Assembly: GCF_000019965.1 (NCBI RefSeq)
Contig: NC_010571.1
Span: 5,465,001 to 5,529,000 of the forward strand
DNA length: 64,000 nt
From: Opitutus terrae PB90-1
Lineage (GTDB): Bacteria > Verrucomicrobiota > Verrucomicrobiia > Opitutales > Opitutaceae
Reading direction: 5' to 3'
A program made the translations under genes and the position numbers. The notes below the pieces were generated by a model, which was not told the origin of the DNA, did no database searches, and saw only the letters and a program-made list of their open reading frames with translations. This document shows, one piece after another, positions 46,025 to 55,014 of the stretch (its first letter is position 1; the number at the start of each line of letters is the position of its first letter).

Positions 46025-46663
46025 TTATGCCACCGCCGCGGCGGCGGCGACGAATTCCTTGGCGCGCGCGGTGACGGCGGCCCAGTCGCGAGCTTTCAGC
46101 GCCGCCGGCGCGACCAGCGCGCTGCCGGCGGCAGTCGCCCACGCGCCCGCTTTCAAGAAGTCGCCGACGGTCTGCGGCGTCACGCCGCCCGTCGGCAGGA
46201 ATTCCATCTTCGGGAACGGGGCCTTGAGCGACTTGATGTACGCCGGGCCGAAGAACTCGGCCGGGAAAATCTTGATCACGTCGGCACCGGCGTCCCACGC
46301 CGTGCATGCTTCGGTCGGCGTCAGCGCGCCGGACAGCACCGGTACGCCGGCTTCCTTGCAGGCGGCGATCACCGCCGGTCGCACGGCCGGAGTGACGATG
46401 AATTTCGCGCCTGCGGCGATACCGCGCTTCGCGGTGTCGGGATCGAGCACGGTGCCCAGGCCGATGAGTGCCTCGGGCAGTTCCTTCGAGACGCGGGCAA
46501 CCATCTCGATCGCGCCGGGCGTGGTCATCGTCAGCTCGATGGCGCCGAGGCCGCCGGCCTGCAGTGCGCGGGCGCAATCCACGAGGCTCTCGGCGTTGTC
46601 GGCGCGGATGAGCGCAATCACTTTCTGGGCTTTGAGCCGAGCGAGAATGTCGGATTTGTTCAC
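46025..46663 (-). CDS. eda: KDPG / KHG aldolase
   Basis: It cleaves 2-keto-3-deoxy-6-phosphogluconate into pyruvate and glyceraldehyde 3-phosphate. The GTG at 46663 (VNKSDILARLKAQKVIALIR) gives 212 residues, the normal size. Class I aldolase features are GAIELTMTTPGAIE, GTVLDPDTAKRGIAAGAKFI, the Schiff-base Lys in AGADVIKIFPAEFFGPAYIK and the phosphate-binding EFLPTGGVTP. It is the first gene of the minus-strand set ending with kdgK, and is divergent from kduI. Confidence 0.95.
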   Translation of the reverse strand: MNKSDILARLKAQKVIALIRADNAESLVDCARALQAGGLGAIELTMTTPGAIEMVARVSKELPEALIGLGTVLDPDTAKRGIAAGAKFIVTPAVRPAVIAACKEAGVPVLSGALTPTEACTAWDAGADVIKIFPAEFFGPAYIKSLKAPFPKMEFLPTGGVTPQTVGDFLKAGAWATAAGSALVAPAALKARDWAAVTARAKEFVAAAAAVA

Positions 46664-47021
46664 GATGGGGAATCGAATTGAAGTTTCAGCGGGCGGGAAA
46701 AGAAGCGGCCGAGCATGACCGTCCGATCCCGGGGCAGGCAAGCCGGTGCGCAAACGCAACGGCCCTCACATCAAACAGGCGGACGACGGCAGATACAGGC
46801 AAAAACCCCGTCTGTTAAACGATGAGACCGTCACGAGGCCGCTTCCCCGTTGCGATCCACCTCGATTTTCCGGATGCAGCTCTTCGCTTTCAGCCGCGGC
46901 CGCAGTCCTCTTCTGCGGTCGATCCCTCGCGGTGCCGCGCCGCCCGGGCCGCGTGCGATGGCGAACCGTCAGACGCAGTGTGCGGTTGCGGTTGACCTCC
47001 GGTTATCCTCCTCTCTTTCGA
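46664..47021. promoter_or_regulatory. Divergent promoter region between eda and kduI
   Basis: This 358-bp region separates two opposite pectin-catabolism operons and should hold both promoters. An imperfect dyad GTCTGTTAAACGATGAGAC near 46809-46827 is a possible regulator site but is weak. No gene is seen. Confidence 0.45.
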
Positions 47022-47846
47022 ATGAAGCTCCATTACTCGCCGAGCCCCGCCGAGACGAAGCGTCTCGAGCCTGAACAACTCCGCAGCGCTTTCCTGATCA
47101 GCGATCTGTTTCAACCCGGTCAGCTCATCACGCACTACACCGACCTCGATCGGATGATCGCCGGCGGCGTCACGCCGACCTCCGCGCCTCTGCCGCTGCC
47201 GAACTCGAAGCAGGCGACGGGCACCGACTTCTTCCTCGAACGGCGGGAAATTGGCATCATCAACATCGGCGCGCCCGGCGCCGTCCGCGTCGGCGGCAAA
47301 AGCTACCCGCTCGGCTCGCTCGACTGCCTGTACGTCGGCAAGGGTGAACGCGACGTCGTGTTCGAGGCCGGCAGCGCCGGTCAGGCCCAGTATTTCTTCA
47401 TCAGCACGCCCGCGCACATGACCTACCCGACGGCGCACGCCGCGCGCGCGCAGGGCACGCAGCCGATCGGCGATCCCGCGAAGTGCAATCGCCGGCGGAT
47501 CAACCGCTACATCCACGCCAACGGCATCAAGAGCTGCCAGCTCGTGATGGGCTTCACCGAATTCGAGCCCGGCAGCGTCTGGAACACGATGCCGCCCCAC
47601 ACGCACTCGCGCCGCACCGAGATCTATCTCTATTTCGATCTCGGCACCGACATGGTCGTGCACCTGATGGGCGAGCCTCAGGCCACGCGGCACCTGATCG
47701 TGCGCGATCGCGAAGCGATCCTTTCCCCCGCGTGGTCGATCCACGCCGGCGTCGGCACCGGCGCTTATCGCTTCATCTGGGCGATGGGCGGCGATAACCA
47801 GACGTTCGAAGACATGGATCAGGTCGCCATCGCCGACCTGAAGTAA
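47022..47846 (+). CDS. kduI: 5-keto-4-deoxyuronate isomerase
   Basis: KduI isomerises 4-deoxy-L-threo-5-hexosulose uronate, the product of unsaturated uronate release from pectin, to 3-deoxy-D-glycero-2,5-hexodiulosonate. The start at 47022 (MKLHYSPSPAETKRLEPEQL) gives 274 residues, typical for the family. The metal-binding cupin residues are visible in MPPHTHSRRTEIYLYFDL and SPAWSIHAGVGTGAYRFIW. kduD follows 110 bp downstream, with a hairpin between them. Confidence 0.96.
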   Translation: MKLHYSPSPAETKRLEPEQLRSAFLISDLFQPGQLITHYTDLDRMIAGGVTPTSAPLPLPNSKQATGTDFFLERREIGIINIGAPGAVRVGGKSYPLGSLDCLYVGKGERDVVFEAGSAGQAQYFFISTPAHMTYPTAHAARAQGTQPIGDPAKCNRRRINRYIHANGIKSCQLVMGFTEFEPGSVWNTMPPHTHSRRTEIYLYFDLGTDMVVHLMGEPQATRHLIVRDREAILSPAWSIHAGVGTGAYRFIWAMGGDNQTFEDMDQVAIADLK

Positions 47847-47863
47847 TTCCCGTCACCGGTGGG

Positions 47864-47886
47864 AGCCCGCCGCCCCGGCGGGCTTT
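47864..47886 (+). terminator. Hairpin after kduI
   Basis: An 8-bp stem AGCCCGCC/GGCGGGCT with a 5-nt loop is followed by a short TT run. It may be a weak terminator or an mRNA-processing hairpin between kduI and kduD. Confidence 0.5.
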
Positions 47887-47956
47887 CCGATTTGGTTTCC
47901 ATTCACCCCGCCCGAACCGCGGGCTCCACCCGCCCCCAGCCAGCTATTTTCAACCC

Positions 47957-48724
47957 ATGAGCTCCATCCTCGAAAAATTCAGTCTCAACGGAAAAGTCGC
48001 CGTCGTCACCGGCGCCGCGCGCGGCCTCGGTCAGGGCATGGCCCTCGCGCTCGCCGAAGCCGGCGCGGACATCGTCGCGGTCGACATCCTCCCCGCCGAT
48101 GACACCAAGAAGCAGGTCGAGGCGCTTGGTCGCAAAGCGATCACGCTCGCCGCCAATCTCGGCGACCGCGCCGCGATCCCACAGGTGATCGCCAACGCCC
48201 GCAAGCAGTTCGCCCACCTCGACGTGCTCGTGAACTGCGCCGGCATCATCCGCCGCGAGGACTTCACCAAGTTCTCCGAGAAAGACTGGGACGACGTCAT
48301 GGGCATCAACATCGACGCCGTGTTTTTCCTCTCGCAGGCGTTCGTGCGCGACGCGATCGAGCGCAACGCGCCGGCGAAGATCATCAACATCGCCTCGATG
48401 CTGTCGTTCCAAGGCGGTATCCGCGTCCCCTCCTACACGGCGTCGAAGAGCGCGGTGCAGGGACTCACGCGGCTGATGGCGAATGAACTCGCCGCGAAGG
48501 GCATCAACGTGAACGCGATCGCGCCCGGCTACATGGCCACCGACAACACCGCGCCGCTGCGCGCCGACGAGAAACGCAGCGCGGCGATTCTCGAGCGCAT
48601 TCCGGCCGCCCGCTGGGGCACGCCCGACGACCTCAAGGGCACGGCGGTCTTCCTCGCCTCCTCCGCCTCGGACTACGTCAACGGCTACACGATCGCCGTC
48701 GACGGTGGCTGGCTGGCCCGGTAA
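47957..48724 (+). CDS. kduD: 2-dehydro-3-deoxy-D-gluconate 5-dehydrogenase
   Basis: This short-chain dehydrogenase reduces 2,5-diketo-3-deoxygluconate to 2-keto-3-deoxygluconate. The 255 residues show the Rossmann TGAARGLGQG, the NAG-type NCAGIIRREDF, Ser in IASMLSFQGG, and the catalytic Tyr-x3-Lys in YTASKSAVQG. The C-terminus SDYVNGYTIAVDGGWLAR is characteristic of KduD. It lies directly after kduI. Its product feeds KdgK at 42424-43521. Confidence 0.95.
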   Translation: MSSILEKFSLNGKVAVVTGAARGLGQGMALALAEAGADIVAVDILPADDTKKQVEALGRKAITLAANLGDRAAIPQVIANARKQFAHLDVLVNCAGIIRREDFTKFSEKDWDDVMGINIDAVFFLSQAFVRDAIERNAPAKIINIASMLSFQGGIRVPSYTASKSAVQGLTRLMANELAAKGINVNAIAPGYMATDNTAPLRADEKRSAAILERIPAARWGTPDDLKGTAVFLASSASDYVNGYTIAVDGGWLAR

Positions 48725-48751
48725 GCCCCCGGCGAACGACCAGCTTCTCTC

Positions 48752-48784
48752 GAGCCCGGCGTCTCCGCCGGGCTCTTCGTTTTG
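48752..48784 (+). terminator. Intrinsic terminator-like hairpin after kduD
   Basis: A perfect 10-bp stem (GAGCCCGGCG with CGCCGGGCTC) closes a 4-nt loop and is followed by TTCGTTTT. It ends the kduI-kduD unit. Confidence 0.65.
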
Positions 48785-48863
48785 GGCGACGATGAGAGCG
48801 TCGCGGATGCGGCCGCGTGTTGACGCGCTCCGCCCATGGGCAATCGTGAAGGCTCTCGCCCCC

Positions 48864-50084
48864 ATGAAAACACCCCGAGTCTTCACCGCGTTCCTTGCCG
48901 GCCTCGCGGCCGCCACGACGGTTCTGGCCGCCGACAAGGTCACCCTCACCGTGAGCCACGATCTCTCGATCGCGCGGCCGGCGGAAACCATCACCGTACC
49001 GTGGTCAAAGATTGCCGAAGCGCTGCCCGGCGCGCTCCTGCAGAAAATCCAAGTGACGGATGCCGCCGGCCGGGTGCTTCCCTATCAGGTCACCAACGTC
49101 GCCCCGCAGGCCAAGGACCCGAAGGGCGTTGGCATCGCCTACGGCGAACTGATCTTCCAGCACGACTTCGCCGCCGGCGAGCAGTCGGCGACGTTCACCG
49201 TCGAGAAGATCGAAGGCGTCGCACCGGTGTTTCCGTCAAAAGCCTTCGCGCGCTACGTGCCCGAGCGGCTCGACGACTTCGGTTGGGAAAACGACAAGAT
49301 CGGCCACCGCACCTACGGCCCCGCGCTCGCTGCGCCGGCCGAGGGCAGCGGCAAGGAGGTCCTCGTCACCTCCGGCCTCGACATCTGGTGCAAGCGCGTC
49401 CCCTACCTCATCGTCGACCGCTGGTACAACAAGGGCCACGACCACTACCACAAGGACGAGGGCGAGGGCATGGACATGTACAACGTCGGCCCCTCGCGCG
49501 GCTGCGGTGGCACCGGCGTGTGGGACGGCAAGCAGCTTCACGTCAGCCGCAATTACAAGACTTGGAAAGTCATCGCGAACGGACCGGTCCGCGCGATCTT
49601 CGAGCTGACCTACGACACCTGGATGGCCAACGGCGTGATGGTGTCCGAAACGAAGCGCTTCACCGTGGACGCCGGCCACAACCTCGACCTGATCGAGAGC
49701 ACGTTCGCCATGACGAACGCGAAGCAGGTCACCATCGGTATCGGCCTCAACAAAACACCGACCGACAAGGGCCAGGATCCGCAAATCGTGACCACGCCCA
49801 CCGCCGACGACGGCTCGCTGACCCAATGGGTCACGCAGAAATCCAACGGCGATCTCGGCACGGCGGTCGTCGTCGACAAGGCGGCGTTCGGCGGCTTTGC
49901 AGAGGATGATCGCAATCAACTCGTGCTCGCCAAGGCGACGGCTGGACAGCCGCTCCGCTATCTCGCAGGCGCCGGCTGGTCGAAGGCGGGCGAGTTTACC
50001 TCGGCGCAGCAATGGAACGCGTACGTCGCCGCCTGCGCCGCGCGGCTGCGCTCGCCGGTGAAGGTGACGGTCGCGGCCAACTAA
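48864..50084 (+). CDS. DUF4861-type exported protein
   Basis: The 406-residue protein starts at the ATG at 48864 with a signal peptide (MKTPRVFTAFLAGLAAATTV, cleavage after LAA). The body has VSHDLSIARPAETITVPWSK, RTYGPALAAPAEGSGKEVL, YNKGHDHYHKDEGEGMDMYN and ETKRFTVDAGHNLDLIESTF, which fit the DUF4861 family commonly found beside GH105/GH28 genes in polysaccharide-use loci. The HDHYHKDEGEG cluster may bind a metal. Enzymatic function is unproven; a periplasmic carbohydrate-active or lyase-like role is inferred from context. A terminator-like hairpin separates it from kduD. Confidence 0.8.
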   Translation: MKTPRVFTAFLAGLAAATTVLAADKVTLTVSHDLSIARPAETITVPWSKIAEALPGALLQKIQVTDAAGRVLPYQVTNVAPQAKDPKGVGIAYGELIFQHDFAAGEQSATFTVEKIEGVAPVFPSKAFARYVPERLDDFGWENDKIGHRTYGPALAAPAEGSGKEVLVTSGLDIWCKRVPYLIVDRWYNKGHDHYHKDEGEGMDMYNVGPSRGCGGTGVWDGKQLHVSRNYKTWKVIANGPVRAIFELTYDTWMANGVMVSETKRFTVDAGHNLDLIESTFAMTNAKQVTIGIGLNKTPTDKGQDPQIVTTPTADDGSLTQWVTQKSNGDLGTAVVVDKAAFGGFAEDDRNQLVLAKATAGQPLRYLAGAGWSKAGEFTSAQQWNAYVAACAARLRSPVKVTVAAN

Positions 50085-50100
50085 GCCGTCGCTGCAACGG

Positions 50101-50150
50101 TGTAGCCGGGCTCGCTGAGCCCGGGCCGGGGTCAACTGACCCCGGCTACA
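50101..50150. repeat. 50-bp palindromic element, TGTAGCCGGG termini
   Basis: Exactly 50 bp, with 10-bp terminal inverted repeats TGTAGCCGGG and CCCGGCTACA. Inside are two stems, CCGGGCTC..GAGCCCGG and CCGGGGTC..GACCCCGG, overlapping the ends. Other copies are at 56299-56347 and 60302-60353, both inside genes. Confidence 0.88.
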
Positions 50151-50177
50151 GGGGTTCCAATCCCGCTCAAGTCGGGA

Positions 50178-50289
50178 TTGTAGGGCGGGGTCGCTGCCCC
50201 CGCCGCGGCATGAGCGCCGTGCGACACTCGTAGCACGGGCGGGCTGCCCGTGCCACGTTGCGGCAGGATCAGGAGATCCGGCCCTACAA
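50178..50289. repeat. 112-bp composite palindromic element, TTGTAGGGC termini
   Basis: The ends TTGTAGGGC (50178-50186) and GCCCTACAA (50281-50289) are the same termini as at 12675-12730. Inside are GGCGGGG..CCCCGCC-like and CACGGGCGGGCTGCCCGTG stems, so the element is a nested mixture of two hairpin families. Confidence 0.78.
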
Positions 50290-50315
50290 CCAGGCGCATG
50301 ACGCGTGCTCGCCGC

Positions 50316-53300
50316 CTACAGCCGGAAGCTCACCGTAAAGATGATCTGCCGCGGATCGATGATCCGGTACACGTAAGTGCTGCCATCCGGGTTGACCGCC
50401 GCTGCCTGCAGTCGGCCATCTTCGAAAATATTACGGACGTTCAGCTGGAATCGCACCGAGTACTTGTCGCGCAGCTTGAGATTGTAGCCGGCCATCACGT
50501 CGAAGTACGCCCGATCCTTGTCGTAGAACGGGTGGCTCGCGTCGTATTCGCGGATCACGCCATCAGGATCGGGCGCCGCGCCCGCGTAACCGATGATCGC
50601 GCGGTCTTCCCAGCGAATGCCGCCGCCAACGTCCATGTTCTTCAGCCAGCGCTGATCGGTGATGCCCCTCAGCTGGTAATTCGTCACGAGGTTAAACTTC
50701 CACTCGCGGTTCTGCATGATCGGCTTCCCCTGCGTCGCCACGGCGAGCTTCATCGGCGCGAGCAGGTTCGTCGTGTACCAGATCTTGGGCGTGGAGCTAC
50801 CGACCCGGTAGGTGCCGTCCCAGAACGAGGAGCCGTCGAACGGGCTCTTCGCCGCCATCCACACCGGCGTGCGCGCGGCGACGTATTCCTGCAGCGCCGG
50901 CGACATCACCGCGTTGAACGCCTGCGCCTGCGTGATCGTGCTGCGAATCGTCCAATACGAGGTCGGATTCGCGATGATCTCGACCTCCTTGCCGCGCGAA
51001 TACGCGTCGCTGTTGTCGTTGTGGGTCTTGTTGCGGTGGCTGTCGATGAACGCCGGATCCACGCCCATCAGCTCCGGGATGACCGCGTCGATCTGCGTGA
51101 TCGTCCAGTCCGGATGCAGCTTGCCGAGCTCGGTTTGGTAAAAGGCCTCGAGGTCGGGATCGCCACCGGTTTGATTGCCGTCCGCGTCGAGCCGGATCGC
51201 GCGCTGCACGATCGTGTTCACCGAACTCGTGCCGCGACCATGATCGACCGTCTCATACTGCCGCGCCCGAATCGACAGCCGCGGCGAGCCGCCCGCGTCC
51301 GGGAACAGGTTCAAGTCGAAGCCATAGTCCTTCGTGTCGGCCTGCGGGTCCGACAACGGCTGACCGTAAATGTCGTAGGCCTGCGAGGTCGGGTTGAAGC
51401 TGTCGGACTGGCTGTAGGCGAGCCCCAGCCAGGTGAACGGCCGGACCACGACGCCATAGTTGCTCGTGTCGCCCTTGCGCTCCACCCAGTCGTAGGTGCC
51501 GAAATTGTTCATGTCGCTGGTATCGTAGAAGCCGTTCGTCGCCGCGCTGGGCGCGATGGCCGGATTACCTTCGCGGGTACGGTTGAAGTCGCGCCGGAAA
51601 CCCGCCAGCGGCACGATCCGGTCCTTCCACAGGCTCGCCTGCCAGATCCCGCCGTAGGTGCTGAGCAGCCGGCGATTCAGCCGGTTGGCGTAGTAGTATT
51701 CCGTGAAGTCCACCGGCTCGTCGATCCATTGGTTCGTGACGCCGTTGTAGTAGCGCAGCGTGTAGCTGCCAGGGTAACCATAACCCACCGGCGCATAGTC
51801 GACGTTCTGCCCGTTGGCATCGCCCACGTAGATCCGCGGGTAGGCGCGGAACGACGCGCCGTTGCGGCTGAACGTCGCGGCCGTCGGCGTCATCCACGCC
51901 TCGGTCGAGGACATCGTGTCCTTGTAGCCGAAGGAGCCGCCGTAGACCTCGCGATACTCGCCATAGCCGAGGAAATTCTGCCGGCCGAACCACTTCAGCC
52001 AGCCGTTCTCCCGCGTGAGATCGAGCTGATACGCCAGCATCCCGCGGTAGTTGTCGCTGTTGTTGCGCGATTTTCTGAACGCCGGCTCGGAGCCGCCGAT
52101 GTAGGGCCGCAGGAAGTAGGGATTCGCCGTGCCGTCGAGGAGCTTCTCGTTGACGTCGATGTAGACCTGCATCTTGCCGCCGTCGGTCTTGCCGAGGAAC
52201 GAGCGCGCGTTGGTGTTGATTCGCTCGTAGAGCCAGCCGCCCTGCAGCGCGAGGGTCTGCCGCGGCGTGTGCAAGATGATCTGTTCGAGCTCGATGTTGC
52301 TCGTCTCAGCCCGCGTCGTATCCCGGTTGGGCGCCGCGAGATTGATCGACGTCCAGTCGTAGAACGAACGGTCGCTCACGCCGGGCGTCGTGAACAACGG
52401 ATAGCTGCCGCTATTGCGCAGGTAGTTCGTCGTGTTCTGCAGCAGCCGGCCGGTACCAGCGATGTTCGCGGGCCCGATCGCGGTATTGACCGGCGTCGCC
52501 GCCGGCATCCGGTTGATCATGTACAGCTCGACCTGGCCGTTATCGATATACCAGCTCGGCCGGCCGGTGACGCCGGTATCCGTCACGTTCAACCCGACCG
52601 GGAATCGCGCCGCTTCCTGCGCGGTGGTGACCGGCCCGATGCTCGTGCCGTCGGCCAAGTGCACCGTCTGCGTGATCGGATCCCACGTCGGTTTGCCACT
52701 GCTGATCCAGTCGCGCCACATGTCGCGCGGCGTGGTGGAATTCGGCCGGTTGGCGAAGTTGCGATATGATTCGAAACTGCCGCGGATCGTCGTGGTCTGG
52801 AACGGCCGCGCGGTGACCGCCGCCTGCAACCGCCGCGTCAGATCCTGCGCCGGTTCCTGCCGATAACGCCGGTCGTCATAGACGCCGAGCACGCGCACGG
52901 CGAGTTTGTCCTTCACCACCGGCTGGTTGAAATCGAAGTTCGTGCGAAAACTGCCGTAGGCGTCCGTGCGCGCCGACACGCCGTAGCTCGACTTCGTCGG
53001 ATTCGCCTTGGCGGAAATCACGTTGATGCCGCCGCCCGAGCTGCCGAGACCGAAGAGCGAGGAGTTCGGTCCGCGCGAGATTTCGATCGAATCGATGTTA
53101 TACGTGTCCAGCGGCAGCGACGTGCGATAGAGCCCAGTGGACACGTTGGGCGCCGTCAGTCCGCGCATGCGCGTGGCGTTGTGTGGGTCCGCCTGGATAT
53201 CGTCGCTCACGTTGCCACGATCGAGCGTGAAGCTGGTCCACTGGTAAATGCCCTCGGTGTTCGCCTCGTAGAGGAACACGTCGTTGATGTCGGTCGCGGC

Positions 53301-53591
53301 AGTGTCCAGCAGCTGCTGCTTCGTGACCACCGACAGCGAGGCCGCGATGTCCTCGAGCCGCGTGTTGACGCGCGAGCCGGAGAGCGTGTTGAAAGCCTTG
53401 TAGCCGCGATCGTTCGCGGCGTTCACCTCGAAGGGTGAGAGGACGATGGGTTGATCTTCCCCGTCCGCGCCGGGGGTGGCGGTCGCGGTGGTGGTGGACT
53501 GCGCCTGCAACGGCAGCGCGCTGAGCAGAGCAAGGCCCGACAGGAGGGCCGAAAGAGCCACGAATTGGCCCGGCGAACAAGGTGGTTTCAT
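50316..53591 (-). CDS. TonB-dependent receptor, probable pectic oligosaccharide importer
   Basis: This outer-membrane active importer has about 1091 residues from the ATG at 53591 (MKPPCSPGQFVALSALLSGL, signal peptide to LQAQ). The short segment PIVLSPFEVNAANDRGYKAF after the signal is typical of verrucomicrobial receptors. The plug (about 90-220) contains SVVTKQQLLDTAATDIND, DSIEISRGPNSSLFGLGSSG and GGINVISAKANP. The remainder is a 22-strand-type barrel ending in the aromatic IIDPRQIIFTVSFRL. The substrate is inferred from the surrounding pectin genes. It is divergent from the LacI-type regulator with a 238-bp gap that carries a long palindrome. Confidence 0.93.
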   Translation of the reverse strand: MKPPCSPGQFVALSALLSGLALLSALPLQAQSTTTATATPGADGEDQPIVLSPFEVNAANDRGYKAFNTLSGSRVNTRLEDIAASLSVVTKQQLLDTAATDINDVFLYEANTEGIYQWTSFTLDRGNVSDDIQADPHNATRMRGLTAPNVSTGLYRTSLPLDTYNIDSIEISRGPNSSLFGLGSSGGGINVISAKANPTKSSYGVSARTDAYGSFRTNFDFNQPVVKDKLAVRVLGVYDDRRYRQEPAQDLTRRLQAAVTARPFQTTTIRGSFESYRNFANRPNSTTPRDMWRDWISSGKPTWDPITQTVHLADGTSIGPVTTAQEAARFPVGLNVTDTGVTGRPSWYIDNGQVELYMINRMPAATPVNTAIGPANIAGTGRLLQNTTNYLRNSGSYPLFTTPGVSDRSFYDWTSINLAAPNRDTTRAETSNIELEQIILHTPRQTLALQGGWLYERINTNARSFLGKTDGGKMQVYIDVNEKLLDGTANPYFLRPYIGGSEPAFRKSRNNSDNYRGMLAYQLDLTRENGWLKWFGRQNFLGYGEYREVYGGSFGYKDTMSSTEAWMTPTAATFSRNGASFRAYPRIYVGDANGQNVDYAPVGYGYPGSYTLRYYNGVTNQWIDEPVDFTEYYYANRLNRRLLSTYGGIWQASLWKDRIVPLAGFRRDFNRTREGNPAIAPSAATNGFYDTSDMNNFGTYDWVERKGDTSNYGVVVRPFTWLGLAYSQSDSFNPTSQAYDIYGQPLSDPQADTKDYGFDLNLFPDAGGSPRLSIRARQYETVDHGRGTSSVNTIVQRAIRLDADGNQTGGDPDLEAFYQTELGKLHPDWTITQIDAVIPELMGVDPAFIDSHRNKTHNDNSDAYSRGKEVEIIANPTSYWTIRSTITQAQAFNAVMSPALQEYVAARTPVWMAAKSPFDGSSFWDGTYRVGSSTPKIWYTTNLLAPMKLAVATQGKPIMQNREWKFNLVTNYQLRGITDQRWLKNMDVGGGIRWEDRAIIGYAGAAPDPDGVIREYDASHPFYDKDRAYFDVMAGYNLKLRDKYSVRFQLNVRNIFEDGRLQAAAVNPDGSTYVYRIIDPRQIIFTVSFRL

Positions 53592-53699
53592 ACGAGGAGG
53601 CTGAGGTGTCGGCATGCAGCCCGAGCCGGCCGCCTGGCGGCATCCACACGACGGATGCAACGGTGCGGACAGCGGACTGGTTGGGGTTTAGGACTGGCC

Positions 53700-53720
53700 G
53701 CAAGGCTGCGCCAGCCTTGC
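53700..53720. promoter_or_regulatory. Long palindrome between receptor and LacI-type genes, candidate operator
   Basis: Perfect 9-bp arms GCAAGGCTG and CAGCCTTGC flank a 3-bp CGC centre, 109 bp from the receptor start and 110 bp from the regulator start. The position and symmetry suit an operator shared by two divergent genes. It could also be a repeat or a hairpin. Confidence 0.55.
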
Positions 53721-53829
53721 TGGTCGCGAACGTGGCTCCGCCCCGGGCCCCGATCGAACCGGCCCGTTTCGTTCCGTCCGAATTCTCCGGCCTCGGCGGC
53801 CCGCGGGGTGTCGCTTTGCTGGCCCCACC

Positions 53830-54855
53830 GTGAACAGCGAGCCCCGCCCCACGATGCGCAGCATGGCCCGCGCACTCGGCCTTTCCCGTACCACCGTCTC
53901 CGAATCGCTTCGCGACGAACCCCGGGTGCATCTGGCCACCCGGCAGCGCGTGCAGGCGCATGCCCGCGCGGTCGGCTATCGTTTCAACCCGCTCGCCAGC
54001 TCGATCCTCAGCGAGGTGCGCCGCACGCGGCTCTCCGCGTTTCACGGCGTGCTCGCCGCCGTCAGTCTCGAGGAGCCGCGCCGCCCGCCCTTCACCGGAC
54101 CCTTCTGGCGCGAACTTCTGCGCGGCGCCGCCGCGCGCGCCGAGCAACTCGGCTTCAAGCTCGAGCAATTCGTCGTCGGCGAACCGGGTGTGTCCGTGCA
54201 CCGGCTGGACACCATCCTGCAGTCGCGCGGCATCCGCGGCGTGTTGATCATGCCGGCGTGGGATCAGCCCGAGCTCACGCAGCTCGACTGGCAGCACTAC
54301 ACCGGCGTCTACGCCGACTACCTCATCGATCATCCGGCGCTGCACTCGGTGTGCCCGGATCATCCGCGCGCAATGGTGACGGCGTTGGAGCGGCTGAAGC
54401 AGTTGGGCTATCGCCGGCCGGGGCTCGCGCTGCAGGAACACGAAAGCGCGAGGCTGCAGCACCGCTGGGCCGGTGCGTTTCTCGCCGACGTGCGGCTCAA
54501 CCGCCGGTTCGCGTTCGTGCCGCCGCTCATCGAACCGCAGCTGAACGTGGCGCGGTTCAAAAAATGGTTTCAACGCTACCAGCCCGACGTGGTGCTCGGC
54601 CATCGCGCGGAGATCGTCGGCTGGATGAAAGACTGCGGCGCGCGCGTCCCGCAGACCCATGGTTTCTGCTGTCTTAACACCAGCATCAATGCCACGCCCT
54701 GTGCCGGCCTCGACCAGCAGCCCTATCAGATCGGCGTGCGGGGCGTGGAAATCGTGATCAGCCAGCTGCACCGGAACGAATACGGCATCCCCGAACTGCC
54801 GTGCAACACCACCGTCCCCTCGCGCTGGGTGGACGGCCCGACGCTGCCGAGCTAG
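53830..54855 (+). CDS. LacI/GalR-family transcriptional regulator
   Basis: The 341-residue protein starts at the GTG at 53830. The N-terminal helix-turn-helix and hinge are clear: TMRSMARALGLSRTTVSESL then VHLATRQRVQAHARAVGYRF and NPLASS. The ligand-binding domain resembles periplasmic sugar-binding folds but is atypical, with SVCPDHPRAMVTALERLKQL and YRRPGLALQEHE. Its divergence from the TonB-dependent receptor suggests that it controls the pectin locus, with a sugar acid or oligosaccharide as ligand. That is an inference. Confidence 0.92.
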   Translation: MNSEPRPTMRSMARALGLSRTTVSESLRDEPRVHLATRQRVQAHARAVGYRFNPLASSILSEVRRTRLSAFHGVLAAVSLEEPRRPPFTGPFWRELLRGAAARAEQLGFKLEQFVVGEPGVSVHRLDTILQSRGIRGVLIMPAWDQPELTQLDWQHYTGVYADYLIDHPALHSVCPDHPRAMVTALERLKQLGYRRPGLALQEHESARLQHRWAGAFLADVRLNRRFAFVPPLIEPQLNVARFKKWFQRYQPDVVLGHRAEIVGWMKDCGARVPQTHGFCCLNTSINATPCAGLDQQPYQIGVRGVEIVISQLHRNEYGIPELPCNTTVPSRWVDGPTLPS

Positions 54856-54888
54856 CCCCCCGCTCTCTTCCTCGTTCTCCCTGTTCTG

Positions 54889-54984
54889 CTCGTTCTCTTT
54901 CTCGTTCTCTCGATTGATCGGTAGTATTCGCCCCGAACGAGAGAACGAGAACGACAACGAGAAAGAGAACGATAACGAGAACGA
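54889..54984. repeat. Purine/pyrimidine mirror hairpin between convergent genes
   Basis: A CTCGTTCTCT-rich tract (54889-54912) faces GAGAACGAGAACGA-rich sequence (54938-54984). The core arms 54901-54912 and 54938-54949 are perfect 12-bp complements with a 25-nt loop. The right side is a run of degenerate GAGAAC/GAGAAA/GATAAC units. It lies between the convergent LacI-type and GH65-like genes. Confidence 0.8.
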
Positions 54985-55014
54985 CTCGGCTTCGCTCGAT
55001 CCGCGGCTGTTCGC

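Noticed and set aside
50250-52769. 839-codon plus-strand frame
   Set aside because: It is antisense to the TonB-dependent receptor, whose plug and barrel motifs are clear. The frame is composed of Arg/Val/Leu-rich low-complexity sequence.
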